Shown one piece after another: positions 9,435 through 18,909 of a stretch of DNA of 64,000 nt. Origin of the DNA: an uncultured Clostridia bacterium. GTDB lineage: Bacteria > Bacillota > Clostridia > Christensenellales > Pumilibacteraceae. Location: positions 186,001 through 250,000 of the forward strand of contig CAKQPR010000001.1 of NCBI GenBank assembly GCA_934270565.1, written 5' to 3'. The notes under the pieces are model-generated. The model was not told the origin of the DNA. It saw only the letters and a program-made list of their open reading frames with translations, and did not search any database. The stretch's first letter is position 1; every line of letters begins with the position of its first letter. A program made the position numbers and the translations under genes.

Positions 9435-10343
9435 ATGATCGAAATCAAGGAAAAGAGGGTTCTTTCGTCCGACGGAATTCACACGCTCGCAGGGCGCGTT
9501 TACATTCCCGAAACTCAGCCGAAAGCGCTCCTTCACGTCGTACACGGTATGACGGAATATATAGGCAGATACGATTCCTTTATGCGCGAAATGGCGGCGC
9601 GCGGCTATCTTGTTTTCGGTTACGACCACCTCGGTCACGGCGAAACGGCGGGCGAAGGCGAGCTCGGATTTTTCGCCTCGCGCGGCGGCTACGATCTTCT
9701 CGCGCTTGACGTAAAGATTTTTTCGGACGAAATGAAAGCCGCTTACCCCACGCTGCCGTATTATCTTATGGGTCATTCGATGGGCTCGTTTGTGGTTCGG
9801 CTTGCGACCGAACGGTACGTTCGCCCCGACAAACTCGTCGTTATGGGCACGGGCGGTCCGAACGGCGCGGCGGGCATCGGACTTGCTTTTTTGAAAACGA
9901 TCCGCGCGTTCAGAGGCGAAAAGCACATATCGAAAACCGCCGAAAAACTCGCTTTCGGCAGTTATAACAAGCGCTATAAATCGGAACACGACCCGAATTC
10001 TTGGCTTACCAAGGACGAAACATTGCGCAACCGTTTCCGTCTCGATCCGAAATGCAACTTCAAATTCACCGTAAGCGCGATGATCGATCTCGTTACGCTC
10101 AACAAGCTGACAAACCGCACCGCGTGGTTTAAAAATATGCCGTTTATCCCCATTCTGCTCGTTTCCGGCGAGGGCGATCCCGTCGGCGATTACGGCAAGG
10201 GCGTGAAAAAAGTCTATAAAAAGCTCGCGGCATACGGCAAAAACGCCGAGCTTATTCTCTACCCCACGGGGCGGCACGAAATCCTCAACGACGATACAAA
10301 AGGCAAAGTAACCGCCGACATCGCCGCTTTCTTGGCCGAATAA
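9435..10343 (+). CDS. Alpha/beta hydrolase, lysophospholipase/monoacylglycerol lipase-like
   Basis: 302 residues of the serine aminopeptidase S33 / Hydrolase_4 family; such enzymes cleave acyl esters of glycerol or lysophospholipids in the cytoplasm. Visible features: oxyanion region LHVVHGMTEYIGRY, FGYDHLGHGETAG after strand 4, nucleophile elbow GHSMGSF (Ser near residue 114), acid in GEGDPVGDYG and catalytic His in TGRHEIL near the C-terminus. All three catalytic residues are present. ATG at 9435 follows GGAGAAACTT. It is followed after 2 bases by the alkyltransferase gene, so both are probably co-transcribed. The actual ester substrate cannot be deduced. Confidence 0.88.
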   Translation: MIEIKEKRVLSSDGIHTLAGRVYIPETQPKALLHVVHGMTEYIGRYDSFMREMAARGYLVFGYDHLGHGETAGEGELGFFASRGGYDLLALDVKIFSDEMKAAYPTLPYYLMGHSMGSFVVRLATERYVRPDKLVVMGTGGPNGAAGIGLAFLKTIRAFRGEKHISKTAEKLAFGSYNKRYKSEHDPNSWLTKDETLRNRFRLDPKCNFKFTVSAMIDLVTLNKLTNRTAWFKNMPFIPILLVSGEGDPVGDYGKGVKKVYKKLAAYGKNAELILYPTGRHEILNDDTKGKVTADIAAFLAE

Positions 10344-10345
10344 TC

Positions 10346-10843
10346 ATGCATTACGTTTCGTTCTACCCCTCGCCGGTCGGAAAACTGACGGTAATCGCGG
10401 ACGAAACCGCGCTCCTCGCCGTGCATTTCGACAACGAAACCGTCGAAACGGACGGCTTTTCGTCTGCGCCGAACGAAATTATCGCATCGACCGAAAAATG
10501 GCTCGACGAATACTTTTCGGGCAAAATTCCCGCATTTACGCCGAATTTTCGGTTCGAAGGCTCGCCGTTCCGCGTCGCGGTCTGGGAGGAAATCGCCCGA
10601 ATTCCCTACGGAAAAACGACTACTTACGGCGAAATCGCAAAGAAAGTCGCGGCTAAGCTCGGCAAACCCCGAATGAGCGCTCAGGCAGTCGGCGGCGCGA
10701 CAGGCGCGAACCGTATTCCGATCATCGTTCCGTGCCACAGAGTTATGGGGGCGGACGGCTCGCTTACCGGTTTTTCCGCAGGTCTTGACAAGAAGAAAAT
10801 CCTGCTCGATCTCGAACGCATAAATTACAAAGACCGCCGCTGA
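10346..10843 (+). CDS. ogt: Methylated-DNA--protein-cysteine methyltransferase
   Basis: Suicide DNA-repair protein that moves a methyl group from O6-methylguanine (or O4-methylthymine) onto its own cysteine. 165 residues, the usual length of the Ogt/Ada-C type. An N-terminal ribonuclease-H-like domain (MHYVSFYPSPVGKLTVIAD) precedes the helix-turn-helix DNA-binding domain: RIPYGKTTTYGEIA, RMSAQAVGGATGANRIPI, the active site PCHRV and the conserved GFSAGLDKKKILLDLE tail. It starts 2 bases after the hydrolase stop; there is no separate promoter, so it depends on the upstream one. I cannot separate Ogt from Ada C-terminal-domain proteins by sight, but no Ada regulatory domain is fused. Confidence 0.93.
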   Translation: MHYVSFYPSPVGKLTVIADETALLAVHFDNETVETDGFSSAPNEIIASTEKWLDEYFSGKIPAFTPNFRFEGSPFRVAVWEEIARIPYGKTTTYGEIAKKVAAKLGKPRMSAQAVGGATGANRIPIIVPCHRVMGADGSLTGFSAGLDKKKILLDLERINYKDRR

Positions 10844-10933
10844 ACCGAGCGGCAAACCATGAGGGTTGTCTTTATATTCAAGCTTCTACAAACGATAATT
10901 CATTGACGGGCGCATAGTCGCAAAGGCGGATTT

Positions 10934-11209
10934 ATGAAAGACGATAACAAATCAAACGATAAAACTCATTACGATTTTCCGGGTTATTTTATCCCACCGG
11001 AAGAAAATGAGGATTTTTTCGACGCGGAAACTCGTTTTTTGCTCGACCTTTCTTTGCTCGAAGCCGCCGAAAAAGAAAGTAAACGCGAAGAAGAAACCGG
11101 TAAAAAAGAAAGTCGTAGTCCGTTTCACGTTTTCTGCATGATTTTGATGTCTCTCTCAATTATCGGTTTAGTTATCGCGGCAATCGTTTTGTCGCTTCGT
11201 TATCCCTGA
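10934..11209 (+). CDS. Small single-pass membrane protein, unknown
   Basis: 91 residues. The first 65 are charged and mostly acidic (PPEENEDFFDAE, LLDLSLLEAAEKESKREEE); residues about 67-88 form one hydrophobic helix (FCMILMSLSIIGLVIAAIVLSL) and the chain ends RYP. Probably N-in/C-out with a cytoplasmic acidic domain, or the reverse; there is no cleavable signal. AAGGCGG stands 7 bases before the ATG. No family recognised. The codon choice and real ribosome binding site argue that it is a gene; it is followed by a bidirectional terminator. Confidence 0.7.
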   Translation: MKDDNKSNDKTHYDFPGYFIPPEENEDFFDAETRFLLDLSLLEAAEKESKREEETGKKESRSPFHVFCMILMSLSIIGLVIAAIVLSLRYP

Positions 11210-11232
11210 TTTCTTTCGTTTTCCGACATTTA

Positions 11233-11268
11233 TAAAAAACGCCGTCTCGTGAAGGGGCGGCATTTTTA
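11233..11268. terminator. Bidirectional terminator
   Basis: AAAAACGCCG(T)CTC / GGGGCGGCATTTTT hairpin between convergent genes (plus-strand gene ending 11209, addA ending 11297); A-run and T-run on both sides let it serve both. Confidence 0.75.
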
Positions 11269-11296
11269 TGTTTGAAGTAAAATATTAAACTCTCGT

Positions 11297-14200
11297 TCAG
11301 TGCGAAATATCGTGGCGGACGAATTTGCCGAGCACGAACGAATAAACGTAAGCGGCGGTAATTTTCAACCCGAGCACCTTTTCGGCGGCACGGGCGTAAA
11401 GTCCGAGCTGTCGGCGGTACTGCACGCCCGCAACGGCTTCGGGGCGGCTCGTCTTGTAATCGACGATAATCGCTTCGTCGCCGCGCACGATCATAAGGTC
11501 GATTATACCCTGCACGAGCGTTTTGCCGTCGGGCGAGAACATAAACGGCTGTTCGCGGTAAATTTTTCCGCCGCGAACGAACTCGCCAACGTTTTCGTAA
11601 GCCGCTTTCAGCTCGCTCTTTTTAATCTCGTCAAAGTCCGCAACGACCGTTTTCAATCTCCCCCACTCGTCCTCGAAACCCGCCGAAAAATCGATAAGCT
11701 CCATAGCCTTGTGATACGCGTTTCCCTTCCGTATCGCGCGCTCGCAGTCCGCGCCTTCCGCGAAAACCGGAGCCTGCTCGTCGGGGTCGGTAACAATCGC
11801 CGTGACGCTTTTTTTCAATACCGTATCGGGAATTTCGATACGTCGGTCGAAAATTTCGCGCATTTTTTCAACGACCTTTTCGTCCGCTTTCTGCGTGAGT
11901 TTTTCGAGCGCGCCCGAAAAGTCCGCGCGCATTTCCGTCTTATTCAGCAGTCTGAAACCGCAACGCGCGTACTGCGGCCGCAACCAGTCGAAGAAGCATT
12001 TCCCGCCCGCGTAATCGTAAGGAAAATCCACCGCGCCCGCAAGAAGCGGATCGTTCGGCTTGACCGTCGCGTAAATATTAAGCCCGTACTTCGGACGGGT
12101 AAGCGCGACGTACAAAAGTCGCATTTTTTCTTCCTCGAGCGTTTTTTCGAGGTTGAGCCGCGCGGCGAAAGTGAGCTTGTTCGGGATCTCTTTATGCTCG
12201 GCAAAGTCATAATTCCGTATCGCGACGCCGAGTTCCTTACTTAAAATCATCGAATTGCCGAGGTCGCGGAAATTGAATTTACCGCCCGTTCCCATCAGAT
12301 ACACGAACGGAAATTCGAGCCCTTTCGAGGCGTGAATAGTCATAACCTGCACCGAATCGGCAGTCGGCGGCAACGAATAATCGTCGCTTTCTTCCTTCAA
12401 ATAAGCCGCGTACTCGGCCACGCTCGCACCGCCCCCGCCGTAAGCGTTGACGTGTTTGAGAAAAGCGTTGAGCGCCTCGGCTTTGCTTTCCGCTCCGTCC
12501 GAAGCGAGCGCGACGGCAAACCATTTTTTCTCCGCGACGAGCCGCCCGACGAGCTCGCCAGCCGTAAGCACCGCGCCGAGTTCGCGATACCGATCCGTAA
12601 GTCCGAAAAGCTCGGTAAGTTTTATCGCCGTTTCGTCGCTATTTTCGCCCGCGTAACGCTTTGCGAGCGCAACGAAAGACTCTTCCGCTCTGTCCGTTTT
12701 CCTCACCCGCGCAAGATCGTCCGGGGTAAGCCCGCCGAGCGCGGAAAGCGCGACCGAACAGAACGCAACGTCGTCGGTGGGGTCGGCCAAAAGCGCGACG
12801 AACTCGCATATCGCACACACTTCGGGCACGGAAGTAAAGCGCAATTTGTCCGAAACCGAAGCGTTTACGCCTAATTTTCTGAGCTTTTCCACCAAAAGCG
12901 TTACTCTTTCGCCGCGCGATTCGACGAGCACGGCAATATCGGACGGACAGACTTCGCGCGTCCGATCGCCGTCCGTAAACGGCTTCGACAGCCGCTCGAT
13001 TATATCGTTTACGACGGCGGTCGTTTCGGCGTCGGCGGCGCTTCCCCGCTCGGACTCCTTGGCGGCGCGCATAACGCTGTACACACCCGCGACGGAATTT
13101 TCCTCGGCGTTGTCGCAGATCGCCGTAAGCGTCACGCCCGCGCCCGCAACGTTCCCGCCCGCCCGAAGCATGGCTTCTTCGGCGTAATTCAGCCCGCCGT
13201 AATTCTCGGTCATGAGCTCCGAGAAAACGTCGTTCGCAAAATCGAGCACGTCGCGGCTGCTGCGGAAATTGTCGTTCAGTCTGATAAGCGGTTTGAAACC
13301 GTTCTCGGCGGGGTGCTCGTACTTATTGCGGAAAATCGTCGGATCGCACATTCTGAACGCGTAAATACTCTGCTTGACGTCGCCGACGAGGAAGAGTTCC
13401 GACTCTTCGAGCGCGCCGGTGATACGTTCCTGAAGCGGATTCACGTCCTGATACTCGTCAACGAAAACGTAACGGTATTTTTCGACGATTTCGCGGCGAA
13501 TTTCGTTGTTTTCGAGCAGTTTTACCGTCAGATGCTCGAGATCGCCGTAATCGAGCTTTGCTTTTTTGCGTTTTTTCGCGGCGTATTTTTCTGCCGTTTT
13601 CAGAGTGAGCACCGTAATTATCCGCGTAAATTTGTCCTCGGGCGGCGTTTCGAGCGCTTCGTAACCGTCAATAAAGTTCATTTCGGCGTTGAACGCCTTG
13701 CGGATCCGCGCGAATTTCTCCACGATCGGCATAAATTCGTCCGACCCCTTCGACGGCATCGCGGGAACTTTTTCCGTGCCCCCTCGCGTTTTCGCGAGCA
13801 GTCCGTCGATCGCGGGGATTCCCTTCGCAAACCCCGCGGCTTCCGCTTCCTCGAGAAGCGCTTTCACGAGCGGCGCGAACCGCCCGAGCATCGAAACGCG
13901 GTACTCCGAAGCGATTTCGTCGCAGATTTCGGGGTTGTTAAGTCCCTTGAACGCGTCCTCTTTGAGGAATTTCTCGGGGTCGGGCTGGGAAAACGCAAAA
14001 TCGTAAAGCCGCATAACGTCGCCGACGATTTTTTCGTATGAGCGGTGCCGCTCGTTGACTTCGCAAAAATCGGCAAAATCGGGATCGTCGCCCGCGGTTT
14101 CTTCGATCGCTTCGTTCGCAGCTTCTCTCAGCCACGCGCGCGCTTCGGTTTCGTCCGCGATTTCGAACGCGGGATCGGCGTCGATCGCGTAAAAATAGTT

Positions 14201-14527
14201 TCTGATAAGCCGCTGACACCAGCTGTGAATCGTGCTTATTTCGGCAAGCGGCAGCTTTTTCAGCCCCTCGCTCGCCCAAGCGTTGCCCTCTTCTTCCGCT
14301 TCGATCAGCTTGTTCGTAAGTTTTTCGCGCATATCCGCGGCGGCTGCGCGGGTAAACGTGCAGATAACCATACCGTCGAGCCCCGCGCCCTCGCTAAGAA
14401 GCGCAATAACGCGCTCGATCATAACGCTCGTTTTTCCGCTGCCCGCGGAAGCCGCAACCAGAAGATTGCCGCCGCGCTCGTTTATAGCCTTAGCCTGATC
14501 GGGCGTCGGCGGGAATTTACTCGCCAT
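11297..14527 (-). CDS. addA: ATP-dependent helicase/nuclease subunit A
   Basis: Motor and nuclease subunit of AddAB, which resects double-strand DNA ends for RecA loading in Firmicutes. 1076 residues, somewhat shorter than the usual 1200 or so. UvrD-type helicase motifs in order: Walker A AASAGSGKT (26-34), TFTRAAAADMREKL, Walker B VFVDEYQDVNPLQ, LVGDVKQSIYAFR, a late VMTIHASKGLEFPFVYL, and MRLLYVALTRPK. The C-terminal RecB-type nuclease has the GIIDLMIV ... IIVDYKTSR core. Its start overlaps the end of addB by 11 bases, so the two are coupled. All helicase and nuclease residues I can place are intact. Confidence 0.95.
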   Translation of the reverse strand: MASKFPPTPDQAKAINERGGNLLVAASAGSGKTSVMIERVIALLSEGAGLDGMVICTFTRAAAADMREKLTNKLIEAEEEGNAWASEGLKKLPLAEISTIHSWCQRLIRNYFYAIDADPAFEIADETEARAWLREAANEAIEETAGDDPDFADFCEVNERHRSYEKIVGDVMRLYDFAFSQPDPEKFLKEDAFKGLNNPEICDEIASEYRVSMLGRFAPLVKALLEEAEAAGFAKGIPAIDGLLAKTRGGTEKVPAMPSKGSDEFMPIVEKFARIRKAFNAEMNFIDGYEALETPPEDKFTRIITVLTLKTAEKYAAKKRKKAKLDYGDLEHLTVKLLENNEIRREIVEKYRYVFVDEYQDVNPLQERITGALEESELFLVGDVKQSIYAFRMCDPTIFRNKYEHPAENGFKPLIRLNDNFRSSRDVLDFANDVFSELMTENYGGLNYAEEAMLRAGGNVAGAGVTLTAICDNAEENSVAGVYSVMRAAKESERGSAADAETTAVVNDIIERLSKPFTDGDRTREVCPSDIAVLVESRGERVTLLVEKLRKLGVNASVSDKLRFTSVPEVCAICEFVALLADPTDDVAFCSVALSALGGLTPDDLARVRKTDRAEESFVALAKRYAGENSDETAIKLTELFGLTDRYRELGAVLTAGELVGRLVAEKKWFAVALASDGAESKAEALNAFLKHVNAYGGGGASVAEYAAYLKEESDDYSLPPTADSVQVMTIHASKGLEFPFVYLMGTGGKFNFRDLGNSMILSKELGVAIRNYDFAEHKEIPNKLTFAARLNLEKTLEEEKMRLLYVALTRPKYGLNIYATVKPNDPLLAGAVDFPYDYAGGKCFFDWLRPQYARCGFRLLNKTEMRADFSGALEKLTQKADEKVVEKMREIFDRRIEIPDTVLKKSVTAIVTDPDEQAPVFAEGADCERAIRKGNAYHKAMELIDFSAGFEDEWGRLKTVVADFDEIKKSELKAAYENVGEFVRGGKIYREQPFMFSPDGKTLVQGIIDLMIVRGDEAIIVDYKTSRPEAVAGVQYRRQLGLYARAAEKVLGLKITAAYVYSFVLGKFVRHDISH

Positions 14528-17408
14528 CTTTCACCTCCGCAAAATTCTCGACGCCGACCTTTCTCTCGCCGCGCGACCTGCCCTTGTAAAAACACGCGTT
14601 GCGGTAGTCGCAAAAGGCGCAAGCCTCCGCGCCGTCGCCGAGCGGAGTGGGCTCGATATAGCCGTCTCTGATCTCGCGCGACGCGCCGTTCGCGACCTCG
14701 ACCGCGTATGACGCAAGTTTTGTCAGAGTCGTTTCCGTAACCGCACGCTTCGAACCGTAAAAGTCGCGTTCGCCCGATTTGAGCACCCTCGTCGAAGCCG
14801 CGACCACAAGGCTCTTACCCTTGTCGGTAAACACGGGATCGGTCGCGGCGAGAACGTTTTCGTCCACGCTGAACGGACCTATAAGCCTATGCGTATACTC
14901 GTCGTCCGACCATGCGGAAGCGAGCGGAAAATAGAACGCGCCCGCAGGGCGGTAGCCGTTTTCGATCAGAATCCGAAGGTACACGGGAAGCTGAATTTTC
15001 TTGCCGTAGTAGACATCCTTATAGTCGAACCCGCACATGCCGGTCTTATAGTCGATAACGCGCGCGTAATCGCCGAACACGTCTATTCTGTCGATGTCGC
15101 CCGCAAGCCCCACGCCGCACGGAAGCACGACCGTTTTCAGCTCGCTGTCAGGTTTACCGAAACTCTTTTCGGTCGCTTTCGGCACAAAATTCCCGATACG
15201 TATCTGTTTTTTTATGACGTCGCAAAGTTTCGTCGCTTCTTTTTTGACTGCGGCAAGGCTGTTTTCGTTGGCGGCGTAACCGTATTTTTCTATCGCTTTC
15301 ACCGCCTCGGGAAGCTCGGCTTCGACAAACTCCGCCGCGTCCTCGGGGCACTTCGCGTTAACGTATTTTTCGACGATTTTATGGAGAAGTCTGCCCACGT
15401 CTATCGGAGTTACTTCGCCGTCATCGCGCTTTTTCACTTTAAGTCCGTACTTGAAAAAGTACATTCGCGGACACAGAAAATAGGTCTGAAGCGCGCTCAC
15501 GGAAGTTGTCTGTCCCGCGCCGATCGGCTCGGTCAGTTTGTCGCCGTGCGTCAGATCCGCTTTAGGCGCGGCTCCTTCGCTTGCTTCGAGAACCGACCCC
15601 GCATGCGGCATTTCGGGATCGAGCATAACCGCCTCGTAAGCGCCCGACCGTGTGGACAAAAACCGCGCGAGTAAAAGCGGATCGGACTGCTCCTCTCTCG
15701 TCAGCGCGAACGAAGCCGCGCTCTTTATCCCCTTCGTCCGCATGAGTTTTATAAGGTCGTAGGACGGTTTCGCGCCGTCCTGCTCGGTGTAGCTTAAAAT
15801 AAGCCTCTTCGCGCCGCAAAGAAAATGTCTGAGTTCGTCGCGGCAAAGTTCGGTTTTCTCTTCCGTTTTTGGCGTGATTTTAATCCTGTATTTTTCCAGC
15901 TTGTCCGCGTCGCTGTCCGCAACTAACCCGTCGTCCGCAAACAGCGAAGGCATAATTCCGTCGTTGAAGCCGACCACGATCCCGAGCTCGGTCCTCGCGC
16001 CTCGGAACGCCGCAAGACCGCCCGCCGTAACCACTCCGCTACGGTTCGGCACGAGCGAAATTTCCGTCCCCGCAAAACCCTCGCGAAGAATATCCGAAAC
16101 CTTGTCGTCCTCGTCGTCCGAAACGCTTTTCATGAGCGCGCCGAACGAAGCGATCAGTCCCGTCGCTTTGTCGTAAACCTGTTCGTAATCGCGACCGTCG
16201 AGCTTGCCGATTTCAATCGTCGTTTCGCGAGCGCCGATCTTTTCGAGAAGGCTCGTAAGCGCCGCCGCAAGCGAAGAAGCGCGATCGGTTTTGTTTTTCA
16301 GTTCGTCGGTAAGCGCAACGAGCTTTTGGCGGCTTTTTTCGGCAATTCCGTCGTCGAACGGCTCGAAAAAGCCCTTATAGTCCACCGCGCGTGCACGAAC
16401 GTAGTCCGAAAACGCCGAGCTTTCCTCCGTCGTAAGCCCCGCGTACCGATTGAACGCAAGCGAAATCATATCCGCTCGCCGCATCGCACCCGAAGCGCAC
16501 GAAATCAGCGTAAAAACAAACCGCCCGAGCTCGGTTTTGTCGAGCGTAACCGTGAAATCGACGTAATAAGGTATGCCGTACTCGTCGAAAATGCGGCGCA
16601 TAACCGCCGTTTCGCCTCGCCCGTCAACGACCGCAACGCCGTCGGGATTTCCGCCCGCAAGCAGGTACTCGCGGATCATAACGGCAACCGCCTTATACTC
16701 TCTCACGTCGTCGGGAAACTTATAAACTTCAACGTCGTCGGTGACTTTGCCGTCGCACCGCGCCGCCGAAAACACCGTAACGGACAACGCGTTACCGCCT
16801 ATCGCGGCGATAAGCTTTTCGGCTTCCGTCGTGAGCGCGTCGTAAAGCGCTATGTAAACGTGCGCGTTTCCGAATAAGCCGCGCGTTTCGGTCGCTTCGC
16901 GAAGAAGCTTCATTCTGCCGCCCGCGTCCACATATTTTCCCGCGATCTCCCTTTCGTACTCCGAGTAAAGCAGCGCAAGATCGGCTATTTTCGTATCCGA
17001 TTTCGCCGCCTCGCGAAGATCTTCCGCGCTTATCCCGCAACTGCGGAAACGGTTGATCGCGTCGTAAAGTTTGCCGCCGAAACCCTGCCGAAGCGCCGAC
17101 CGCGAATAGCATCTGAGCTCGCCCGCCTTCTCGCGGCAAATGCGCTTGAGAAGCATAATCGCTGCCTGCTTGCCGATTACTTCGGTTTCGGGCGCGATCA
17201 CGCGGGAATACAAACGGTTGAAAGTCGTGATTTCGACGTCGAACGCCCCGCCGAATTTCAGCATAAGCCGCTTTTCGAGCCCGAACGTGTACACGTCCGG
17301 AACGATAACGACGTGGCGAACGTCAAGGCTCGGTTTCCTTTCCGAAAGCCTCCGTTCGAGCTCGTCCACGCTCGCAATATACGATTTTTCGGTTGCGTAA
17401 TTTACCAT
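14517..17408 (-). CDS. addB: ATP-dependent helicase/nuclease subunit B
   Basis: Partner of AddA; recognises Chi and cuts the 5' strand. 963 residues. The C-terminal nuclease contains YARVIDYKTG and the four iron-sulphur cysteines: one in YFLCPRMYFFKYG and three in ACAFCDYRNACF. The inactive helicase-like N-terminal half is recognisable from VVIVPDVYTFGLEKRLM, but the P-loop that usually opens AddB (GRxGSGKT) is absent: the protein begins MVNYATEKSYIAS at that position. No in-frame start lies farther upstream, because the sigma-A -10 ends 6 bases before the ATG. That spacing also implies a leaderless or nearly leaderless transcript. First gene of addB-addA. Confidence 0.93.
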   Translation of the reverse strand: MVNYATEKSYIASVDELERRLSERKPSLDVRHVVIVPDVYTFGLEKRLMLKFGGAFDVEITTFNRLYSRVIAPETEVIGKQAAIMLLKRICREKAGELRCYSRSALRQGFGGKLYDAINRFRSCGISAEDLREAAKSDTKIADLALLYSEYEREIAGKYVDAGGRMKLLREATETRGLFGNAHVYIALYDALTTEAEKLIAAIGGNALSVTVFSAARCDGKVTDDVEVYKFPDDVREYKAVAVMIREYLLAGGNPDGVAVVDGRGETAVMRRIFDEYGIPYYVDFTVTLDKTELGRFVFTLISCASGAMRRADMISLAFNRYAGLTTEESSAFSDYVRARAVDYKGFFEPFDDGIAEKSRQKLVALTDELKNKTDRASSLAAALTSLLEKIGARETTIEIGKLDGRDYEQVYDKATGLIASFGALMKSVSDDEDDKVSDILREGFAGTEISLVPNRSGVVTAGGLAAFRGARTELGIVVGFNDGIMPSLFADDGLVADSDADKLEKYRIKITPKTEEKTELCRDELRHFLCGAKRLILSYTEQDGAKPSYDLIKLMRTKGIKSAASFALTREEQSDPLLLARFLSTRSGAYEAVMLDPEMPHAGSVLEASEGAAPKADLTHGDKLTEPIGAGQTTSVSALQTYFLCPRMYFFKYGLKVKKRDDGEVTPIDVGRLLHKIVEKYVNAKCPEDAAEFVEAELPEAVKAIEKYGYAANENSLAAVKKEATKLCDVIKKQIRIGNFVPKATEKSFGKPDSELKTVVLPCGVGLAGDIDRIDVFGDYARVIDYKTGMCGFDYKDVYYGKKIQLPVYLRILIENGYRPAGAFYFPLASAWSDDEYTHRLIGPFSVDENVLAATDPVFTDKGKSLVVAASTRVLKSGERDFYGSKRAVTETTLTKLASYAVEVANGASREIRDGYIEPTPLGDGAEACAFCDYRNACFYKGRSRGERKVGVENFAEVKDGE

Positions 17409-17414
17409 ACCTAC

Positions 17415-17443
17415 ATTATACCCCTTTTTTCGCCATATTGCAA
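17415..17443 (-). promoter_or_regulatory. Sigma-A promoter for addB-addA, leaderless
   Basis: Minus strand: -35 TTGCAA (17443-17438), 17-bp spacer, -10 TATAAT (17420-17415). Only 6 bases separate the -10 from the ATG, so transcription should start at or within a base or two of the start codon. Confidence 0.65.
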
Positions 17444-17454
17444 GCCATTACGGG

Positions 17455-18600
17455 ATATTATCGAACGGGTATTCGGAAGCGGTGAGCCACCGCCGGCGAG
17501 GCGCGGAGCCCGCGCGGGCGAGTGTTTGGAATGTACCGTTCAGTAATGTTTGTGTTCCCTCACGCTCGGCGCAGATCCCGTGCGGGCAAGTATTTTGGGA
17601 ATAGTCGTGTTCGCCTGTTTTTGTTTCCGATGCGGGGGATTTCTCGACTTCGCTCGAAAAGTACCGTTCACTTGCTATCGTGTTCGCTCCCGCGAGATCT
17701 CTCGACTACGCTCGAGATGACGAGGCTAAATAGCGTTCCGCTTTGTTGGCGGCGGGACGAGGGCGTCCCGCCCTACCGAAACGATGTTTCGCCCGCCAAC
17801 AATTTGTCGTACACAAACGAAATACCCGCGGGCGGACGAGGGCGTCCCGCCCTACCGAAACGATGTTTCGCCCGCCAACAATTTGTCGTACACAAACGAA
17901 ATACCCGCGGGCGGACGAGGGCGTCCTCCCCTACCTGATAAGGTTGTATTCCCCTCATTCGTCACTCGGATCGCTTCGCTCACACTCGTGCCACCTTCCA
18001 CCTAAGGGGAAGCCTTGAACAGTCCATCATTTAACGTCATTTCGACCGAAGCGATAGCGAAGTGGAGAAATCCCCCGCGGAAGTCCCCGGTGACATTACT
18101 GTTCGCTCTTTTTCGACCTTATTTGTCGGCTTTTGCCGACGGTAGGGCGGTTCGCCCTCGGACCGCCGCATAACGTAACGTCGCGGAAGAAAATAAAAGT
18201 ACCGTTCACTTGCTATCGTGTTCGCTCCCGCGAGATCTCTCGACTACGCTCGGCGCGGAACTTGCGCGGGCAAGTATTTAGTTCAGATGTGTAAGAGTGT
18301 TTTTGTTTCTGATGCGGGGGATTTCTCGACTTCGCTCGAAAAGTACCGTTCACTTGCTATCGTGTTCGCTCCCGCGAGATCTCTCGACTACGCTCGAGAT
18401 GACGAGGCTAAATAGCGTTCCGCTTTGTTGGCGGCGGGACGAGGGCGTCCCGCCCTACCGAAGCGAAAAACGACATTTCAAACAAATACTTGCCCGCGGC
18501 AGCTCGCCGTCGGGCGGACGAGGGCGTCCTCCCCTACCGCGCTCTACCGAAAGTAAATACTGGCATCGCCGACTTGCCCGCAGGGGCTCCCTGTCGGCAA
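17455..18600. repeat. Intergenic hairpin-repeat cluster 4, with internal duplications
   Basis: No gene. The densest repeat region: palindromes of the GGCGGGACG-CCCT-CGTCCCGCC type, AGTACCGTTCACTTGC...GAGATCTC units in three copies, an exact 79-bp tandem pair (17761-17918, with the beginning of a third) and a 165-bp direct duplication (17617-17781 and 18299-18463, one difference seen). Open frames here follow the repeats and lack ribosome binding sites. Confidence 0.8.
17761..17918. repeat. Exact 79-bp tandem duplication
   Basis: Two identical 79-bp units (17761-17839 and 17840-17918), each with one GGGACG palindrome half, CGAAACGATGTTTCG and a TTTGTCGTACACAAA palindrome. Exact identity means a very recent event. 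Confidence 0.85.
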
Positions 18601-18608
18601 CGAACGCG

Positions 18609-18646
18609 AAAAAGCCCTCCGAGGGGAGAAACCTCGAAGGACTTTA
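18609..18646 (-). terminator. Terminator of the feo operon
   Basis: AAAGTCCTTCGAGG / CCTCGGAGGGCTTT hairpin with one mismatch, followed by TTTTT in the minus direction, about 60 bases after the last feo gene. Confidence 0.75.
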
Positions 18647-18707
18647 ACGGTTGAACTGAAACTATTACCTTGTGAGCAAATTTTGGGGTCGGGAGGAGAA
18701 ATCCCGA

Positions 18708-18905
18708 TTACCTTTCGGACTTTTTGTCCTCGGGTTTTTCTTGCGGTTTAGCGGCGTGGAGACAAGCCTTGCAGTGTTCGCAACAGCCGTCGCAGTACCC
18801 ACCGCACGAACTCTTGCCTTTTACTTTCCGGATAATCGATGTGGCGGCGACGGCGATGACGACGGCAGCGCACACAACGATAAGAATGATCTCGAGAGCG
18901 CCCAT
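18708..18905 (-). CDS. FeoB-associated Cys-rich membrane protein
   Basis: 65 residues: one N-terminal membrane helix (ALEIILIVVCAAVVIAVAATSII), a basic stretch, then five cysteines in SSCGGYCDGCCEHCKACLH and a charged tail. This is the layout of the small 'FeoB-associated Cys-rich membrane protein' family that often follows feoB in Firmicutes; a metal-handling or FeoC-like role is assumed for that family but not proven. It begins 4 bases after the feoB stop, with AAGG 10 or so bases before the ATG, and is the last gene of the operon before the terminator. Confidence 0.88.
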   Translation of the reverse strand: MGALEIILIVVCAAVVIAVAATSIIRKVKGKSSCGGYCDGCCEHCKACLHAAKPQEKPEDKKSER

Positions 18906-18909
18906 AATT

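Noticed and set aside
10836..10853. GCCGCT/AGCGGC hairpin across the ogt stop codon as a terminator
   Set aside because: No T-run follows it, and the next gene on the strand is only 90 bases away.
17522..18647. Several 60-140-codon frames, rich in Arg/Pro/Ser, in repeat cluster 4 and in other clusters
   Set aside because: They consist of the palindromic repeats, recur with the same sequence in each cluster, run in several frames at once and lack ribosome binding sites.
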